DNA of 50,000 nt, taken from assembly GCA_002005505.1 (NCBI GenBank), contig MVGU01001544.1, forward strand, positions 27,501-77,500, given 5' to 3'. Shown piece by piece: positions 36,791 through 50,000 of this stretch; the first letter of the stretch is position 1, and the number at the start of each line of letters is the position of its first letter. Position numbers and translations under genes: made by a program. The notes beneath the pieces were generated by a model that worked only from the letters and a program-made list of their open reading frames with translations, did no database searches and had not been told where the DNA came from. This DNA comes from Botryococcus braunii. Its lineage: Eukaryota; Chlorophyta; Trebouxiophyceae.

Positions 36791-39715
36791 CGCGCGCGCG
36801 CGTGGGGATCCACATGTGTTCAAGCACACGCACGGTCCGCCTTGCTGCCCTCCTGCCCCCTCCCTGGGGTGGGGGCATGGGCAAGGGAAGATGGCTTTTG
36901 TGTGTGCTATCTTGTCCTCCATGAGTGTGCTTGACATGAAGTTGATTTCCACCATCAAAGATAGGTGATACTGGGATGGAGGAGCTGCCTAGGGATATGT
37001 TGGAGGAGCTGATAGATGACGAGGATGAAATACGTGATATGAACCTCAGCAGCCGCCCCTTACGTGAGGAGCGTCGTCGTCAAAGGGAACGGGAGCGCAT
37101 TGAGCGTGGTAGGGAAAGGTGTGATTTTCTTGGCCAACCCCTGGCGTTGACTTTGGGGTGATTTCGCTCCAATTTCATACAAAGTACTAAGTAAAATGTG
37201 AGCTGGAGAGGGTTTTGGTACAATGTGCCCCGTCCTCCCCACTGCCTTAGCCGCCCTGGCTGCTTCTGTCCTTGTCTAGGGGCCTGTTTCTGTCATTTTT
37301 GCATATGCACACGCACTACAGGAGTCAGCAAAGGGTGGGGAAAAGGGGGGGGGTTCAGGGTTGTCCGTAGTAGGATGAAGGGGAAGGGGGGAGAGTGGTG
37401 AGGTGTTTGCATACCTTCTCATGTGTGTGCACAGATACATTATGAAGTTGGCCATATGTACCTCACAAGTGAATATCTTTCAGGTGGGGAGAGGGAGAGG
37501 GGGTTTGGGGAAGGAAAGGGGGCAGTGAGGAAAGGGAAAGGGTGCTTGCCCATTCAGAGGAGAAGTTGGGGCATGCGGAGTGCTTTTCACAGTCTTTACC
37601 CAATCTGCATCATCCTGTGGAGGTCGTGAAACGCTGCTACTGAAGTTAGGAAAGCTTTGTTCTGCTCGCAAGTGTGAACATGCCTATATTGGGATATGTC
37701 TATGCATGTGCAGACTAATTTTTCCGGCCTGGGCGATGGTTATCGATGCTGGGGGGTTCCATGCTTGTTTTGGGTGCTGGTAAGAGGCGGTGAACTATTT
37801 CACACTGTGCAGGTACACTAGCAGAGACAGAGTCAATGAATCACTGGTTTGCATGTCCTGTTCGGCACTGCTGAACACGACATGTTTCCTGTGCTGAGGG
37901 CCTAGGGAGGACAGGTTGCCTTGCAGGTGAGAGTGTAAACACTGGTTTTACCCTGGATGATGCAGGGAAAGAGAAGCATCAAGGAACATGGCCTCTCTGG
38001 AGAGTATGGACGGACTGGGCCATGCAAAGCGTGCTGGTTCACCTGGATTGAGACGCTCCTCTTCGGGCAGGGCTTTGTATGCAGAACACAAGTGAGCCTG
38101 TTTTTAGAACTAGCCGAGCCACCTAGTAAGTGTTGGTAGCTTTCAGAGTTTCAACTTGGGTGTAGTGTGAAGACCATTTCCGTCCCCCAACGAGCATCGA
38201 GCATGGTCAGGAAAGGTGGTTTCGTTTTGACCTCCAAGCGTGGAAGTGGTGGGGGCACAGGTCTTGATGAAGAGCTCAAGAAGCTTAGGCATGCTCTGTC
38301 TGTGTTTCCCCGTACTCCGCCCTCTCGCGGGGAAGGGGGGGACTCACGTGGAGTACGGAAATGCATAGCAATACATGCATCATGCATTTTTGGAGATCAC
38401 TATTGAGTTACTTCCATGCTAATAATTTAGCATGGGATTGGTGTTGGAGTGTAGCTGTTGCGCGAGGTGGATGGGTTTTCGGCTGTAAAGCTCGGAAGAT
38501 CGGGTGGGTCAGGGTTTGGCCACACATGTTGAGTACTGCGGCTGCCGTGGCGTTAGTGCCTGTGTTGCAGTGGTTCTAGCTTGCATATTGGGGTATTCCG
38601 TGAGAATTGCCGGGGAAATGGCAATGGGTGACGGGTACTCTACTGTCCTCATGCAGGGGTTTTGATGAAGAATTTGAGGGAAGAGGGGAAGCAGAAGCGG
38701 CGCTGGAAGAACTGGACGAGGCTGAAGAAGAGGAAGCTGAGATGGAAGAGGCGGAAGATATATTAGAATATCACTTGGGGAAGGCTGCCCACCTCCAGTC
38801 TGAAGCACAGCGGTGTTTGGATCAAGCCCGTAATTTGGAAGAATCCATTTCGGTCCAGCTATCTGCCCGTCGCTTTGAGGTATCCCCTCGTCTTCCGAAA
38901 CAGAAATTAGAGGAAAGATGTGCAAGCTGGCACATTGGTGCAGAGTGAAGCTCGTATTTGTCCCTGAACCCTAAATCCATGTTGCCATGTTATCTCTCCC
39001 TACCTGGTGATTTATGCATTCCTTCTGAAAGGTGGTGGTGCGTAATGATCATATGGGAACTAGCGCAGTCCTTACTTGAGGGTCTGAAAGCATGTTTTCA
39101 TTGTGTACCTGTTGTGGCTGTGGGCATGCAAGCTCAGTTTGGGAGCAGGATGGGATCTCTGGCCTTGTGCTTGTCGTTCCATATGTTGTGGGGTTACATA
39201 TTGTCATGTTATTTCTCGGCTGTCATATTTGTATTCTCTTCTGAAAACTGGAGGGGGAATAAATGTAGTTGGTCGTATGAGCATGAGTGCAAGCCTCATG
39301 TATTTGAAAGGATGTTTTTGTCGTGGCTGTGTTGTGGCTGTGAGCATGCAACGACAGTTTGGGAGCAGGGTGGGACATCCAAATGTGTTCATGTGGAAGG
39401 CACAAAAAATTCCATTCGAAATGATCCAAGCCGTGAGCTGGCAGGGCAAGTTTGCTGCCACGAATTTGTGTGGCTAGTCTTTTGAAGGGCAGGGGTTTTG
39501 CGCGCCAGGTCAATCGGTTGGAGCTGACGCTGTCTATCGGCAACTTTGCGGCAGCACTCGGCGCTGTGGTTGCTGGAATCTTTGGAATGAATCTGAGATC
39601 CACCATAGAGCACAGCGTTGTTGGGTTTTGGGGAACCACTGCTGGCATTATCTTGGGGTGCCTGTATGTGTGCTATGCAATTATCTCATACACACGCGCA
39701 CAAAAAATCCTGTAG
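33745..39715 (+). CDS. MRS2: MRS2-type magnesium transporter (CorA superfamily)
   Basis: Mg2+ channel of the CorA/MRS2/ALR1 family, which works as a pentamer in an organelle or plasma membrane. Exons: 33745-34131, 34220-34404, 35169-35389, 35630-35780, 36993-37118, 38657-38879 and 39509-39715, 499 residues, all in phase. Conserved parts: RDLLKDYRLQPRDIRRIEPLL, the LIIAADMMLVF strand, HPFELEMLERAL, the DMLEELIDDEDE helix, an acidic coiled coil, then two C-terminal membrane spans (about 440-456 and 468-490) separated by the signature GMN at 457-459. The first 50 residues are basic and Ser/Arg-rich before the acidic stretch, suggesting an organelle-targeting peptide; this is inference. ATG 33745 is the first in-frame methionine. 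Introns carry GT, CT and GA repeats. The gene converges on the kinase gene. Confidence 0.93.
34632..34735. repeat. GCGC/TG-rich simple sequence
   Basis: Short CG, TG and G runs in the second MRS2 intron. Confidence 0.85.
36460..36802. repeat. Compound (CT)n-(GT)n-(GA)n microsatellite
   Basis: About 90 bp CT, a CG/TG-rich step, 60 bp GT, then about 125 bp GA with GGGA breaks and a CGCG end. It lies within the intron between MRS2 exons 4 and 5, about 190 bp before the acceptor. Confidence 0.97.
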
Positions 39716-41572
39716 CAGATCTTGCCGACCACAAAGTGGCGTGGGTGGGTCGTCGAGTTTTGGGAGGTTCGTGAAGGAGAGGGACCGGGATCGCTAGCAG
39801 CAGGACTCTATGTTGTACGGTTTTTCTTGTTGTTTAGTTCGACTCATTTCATTGCTGTCGGTGAGAAGTGAAGTTAGTGTGGCACCTGGTCTTTGTGGTT
39901 CCGAAGTGCCAAGTGATGAGTGTTTTACCTAGGTAGGAAGGTCCGGTTGTTGTCTGTCTTGACCAGACAAAGCGCGCAGAGTGCTGTACATTCTAATAAT
40001 TTCTTACTGGCCAGAACTTAGTTTGTTGGGGTGGAGGCGTTGGCTTGCCTCTTGCACTCTGCTGACGATTTTCCTCCACCAGCATGCCATCTGGAGAAGA
40101 GAAGAATGCTTTTGTAAAGGTTGAGGATGGCTCAAAAGCCTTTACAGTGTTTGGATGGTAGTGCCCAGCAGTCATGTGGTGGCGGGATATGAAGCAGAAG
40201 CACTTGACTGTGCAGGTTGTTTGAGGGAGCCAATCAGGCTTCTGTCTGCAAAGCCTGATGGAACGTACAAAGGGGAGCAGGGTTTAACAGTGGCAGAGGA
40301 GTGCAGATTCAGTGATGAACCTGTACAGATTGGCCACTGTTTCCTGTCTCTCTGGAAAGACTGGACTGGTTAATGGGCTGCCTTTAGTTTAAAGTTTGGT
40401 GGTTGAGTCTTCCAGGTACATGGCCATTGATTTGTAAATTAGTAGTGTCTCAGTGACAATTGGCACTCGCCAGTTCTCAGCAGCTGTCCGACACTGGTGC
40501 AAGAGATTATTGCATATTTAGTATGTGTGGGTGAGTTGTGGGGGAGTTTCCACTAAACACTGTCTGTGGGACACATCTCCTGAGCTTTTGAAATTGAGTG
40601 GGGCAGAGAAACTCCGCTCAAATGACCGGACTTGCCACCTTTGTTCCCGTTAGAAATAAGAGGAAAGGACAGGGAGATGGGGCGGGCCATGTCCTCAGCA
40701 ATTTTGTATGTGAAGGGAGGAGACTCTGTGTTTAGTTAGTATGTGTCGAATTGGGTGGGGACTTCAAACGGGATGCCCAATATCCAGTTTTGAATCGAAC
40801 GTGGCTGGCATTGGCTTGGCGATACTGCCATTTGAAATGGCAAACTGTAGTTTTGGCCTCACACTGATGAGTGTAATAGGCACTTCGAATTTCCCGGTGA
40901 TTCGGGACCAAATCGAGTGCTCTTGCAGTTAATGAGGCTCTCCTGCAATTCAAAAGTAATACCCTTAAAGGCTTTACCACTCCAGTGTGGCCGCAACTGT
41001 GCTAAAGCATTGTTCCCCGTAATTGCTCAACACATGCAGTTGGTCTAGGTGTTGACATGCCTGTGTAAGAGTTCTTTGTCGTAAAGCCTTCCTGTGCGGC
41101 CATTTTAAGTTTTTGGAACTTCAAGCCTCCTTGTGGAACATTCAGGGGGACATTTACCGCTAGCAGCAGTTGACTGGAAAAATAAAATAAATGATTAATA
41201 AAAAATGGATATTTGGACACCGCGGCGGCTCCGTATGAGGCTATACGCTCATCCGGAGAATGGGTTTTGTACAATGAGCACACAGTGCACCCCCTTCCCC
41301 CACCCCCACACTAAAACCCCCCAAGATATAACCCCACGAAGAGGTGGTGAGCCAACCTGTCTGGTACTGCACACTTGACCCATTCTATGCCCTGGACAAG
41401 CTGAAATTTGTGGACGGGTTGCCACGGCTTCCTGAACGAGTTGCCAACTCGCCAGAGGCTGCATGGGCTGGACTATTTCAGTGTTTCTATTGCATCATTC
41501 TGGGAACGACAGCCAGTCATGAGTGATTTGCATGATGCTATGGTTCATTCATGCCCTTCGCTGAATTGTGCA
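39716..41572. other. Spacer between convergent MRS2-like and kinase genes
   Basis: Must hold both 3' UTRs. An AT-rich patch with AATAAAATAAATGATTAATA lies at about 41180-41205. No recognisable coding region on either strand. Confidence 0.55.

Positions 41573-50000
<8,428 letters not shown>

Noticed and set aside
36964..36992. Longer 5' end for MRS2 exon 5
   Set aside because: The apparent methionine at 36976 is not a start. Only the acceptor before 36993 joins exon 4 in phase and restores the RDMLEEL block.

Overview
This window is nuclear DNA from an intron-rich eukaryote. It holds five genes whose exons join through GT-AG introns that keep the reading frame, plus a nest of retrotransposons. 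The gene set fits the green lineage: a copper amine oxidase with a peroxisomal-type tail, an MRS2-type magnesium transporter, SMC6, a PTGES2-like thioredoxin-fold protein and a cGMP-dependent-type protein kinase. The introns are crowded with long dinucleotide repeats and with C-run/A-run tracts. A repeat-rich green alga such as a prasinophyte is my best guess; this is inference, and no ribosomal or organellar marker is present.

Layout. 1-8257 (-): SMC6, 17 exons assembled, the 3' end lies off the left edge. 8258-9264: about 1 kb shared upstream region of two divergent genes. 9265-12205 (+): PTGES2-like gene, 5 exons, complete. 12206-14722: intergenic, dominated by a TG microsatellite. 14723-21791 (+): copper amine oxidase, 10 exons, complete, followed directly by a minisatellite that also encodes the last codons. 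22794-33085: transposon island. It has a foldback element and a half copy of it, a truncated Ty1/copia pol, a 136-bp direct repeat, and a LINE split by a chromodomain-bearing Ty3/gypsy element, which is itself split by a 299-bp TG...CA insert. 33745-39715 (+): MRS2/CorA-type transporter, 7 exons. 39716-41572: spacer between convergent genes. 41573-beyond 50000 (-): cyclic-nucleotide-dependent protein kinase, 11 exons assembled, the 5' end lies off the right edge.

The five genes are unrelated housekeeping, metabolic and signalling genes; I see no operon-like functional cluster. The most unusual features are the nested insertions with exact target duplications, the foldback element, the origin of the amine oxidase C-terminal peroxisome-type signal inside a minisatellite, the TPQ tyrosine codon split by an intron, several local duplications of exon/intron junctions, and non-standard residues in the kinase and its cyclic-nucleotide sites. 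Exon boundaries were chosen by eye from GT-AG signals, reading phase and family motifs; transcript data would be the decisive check.
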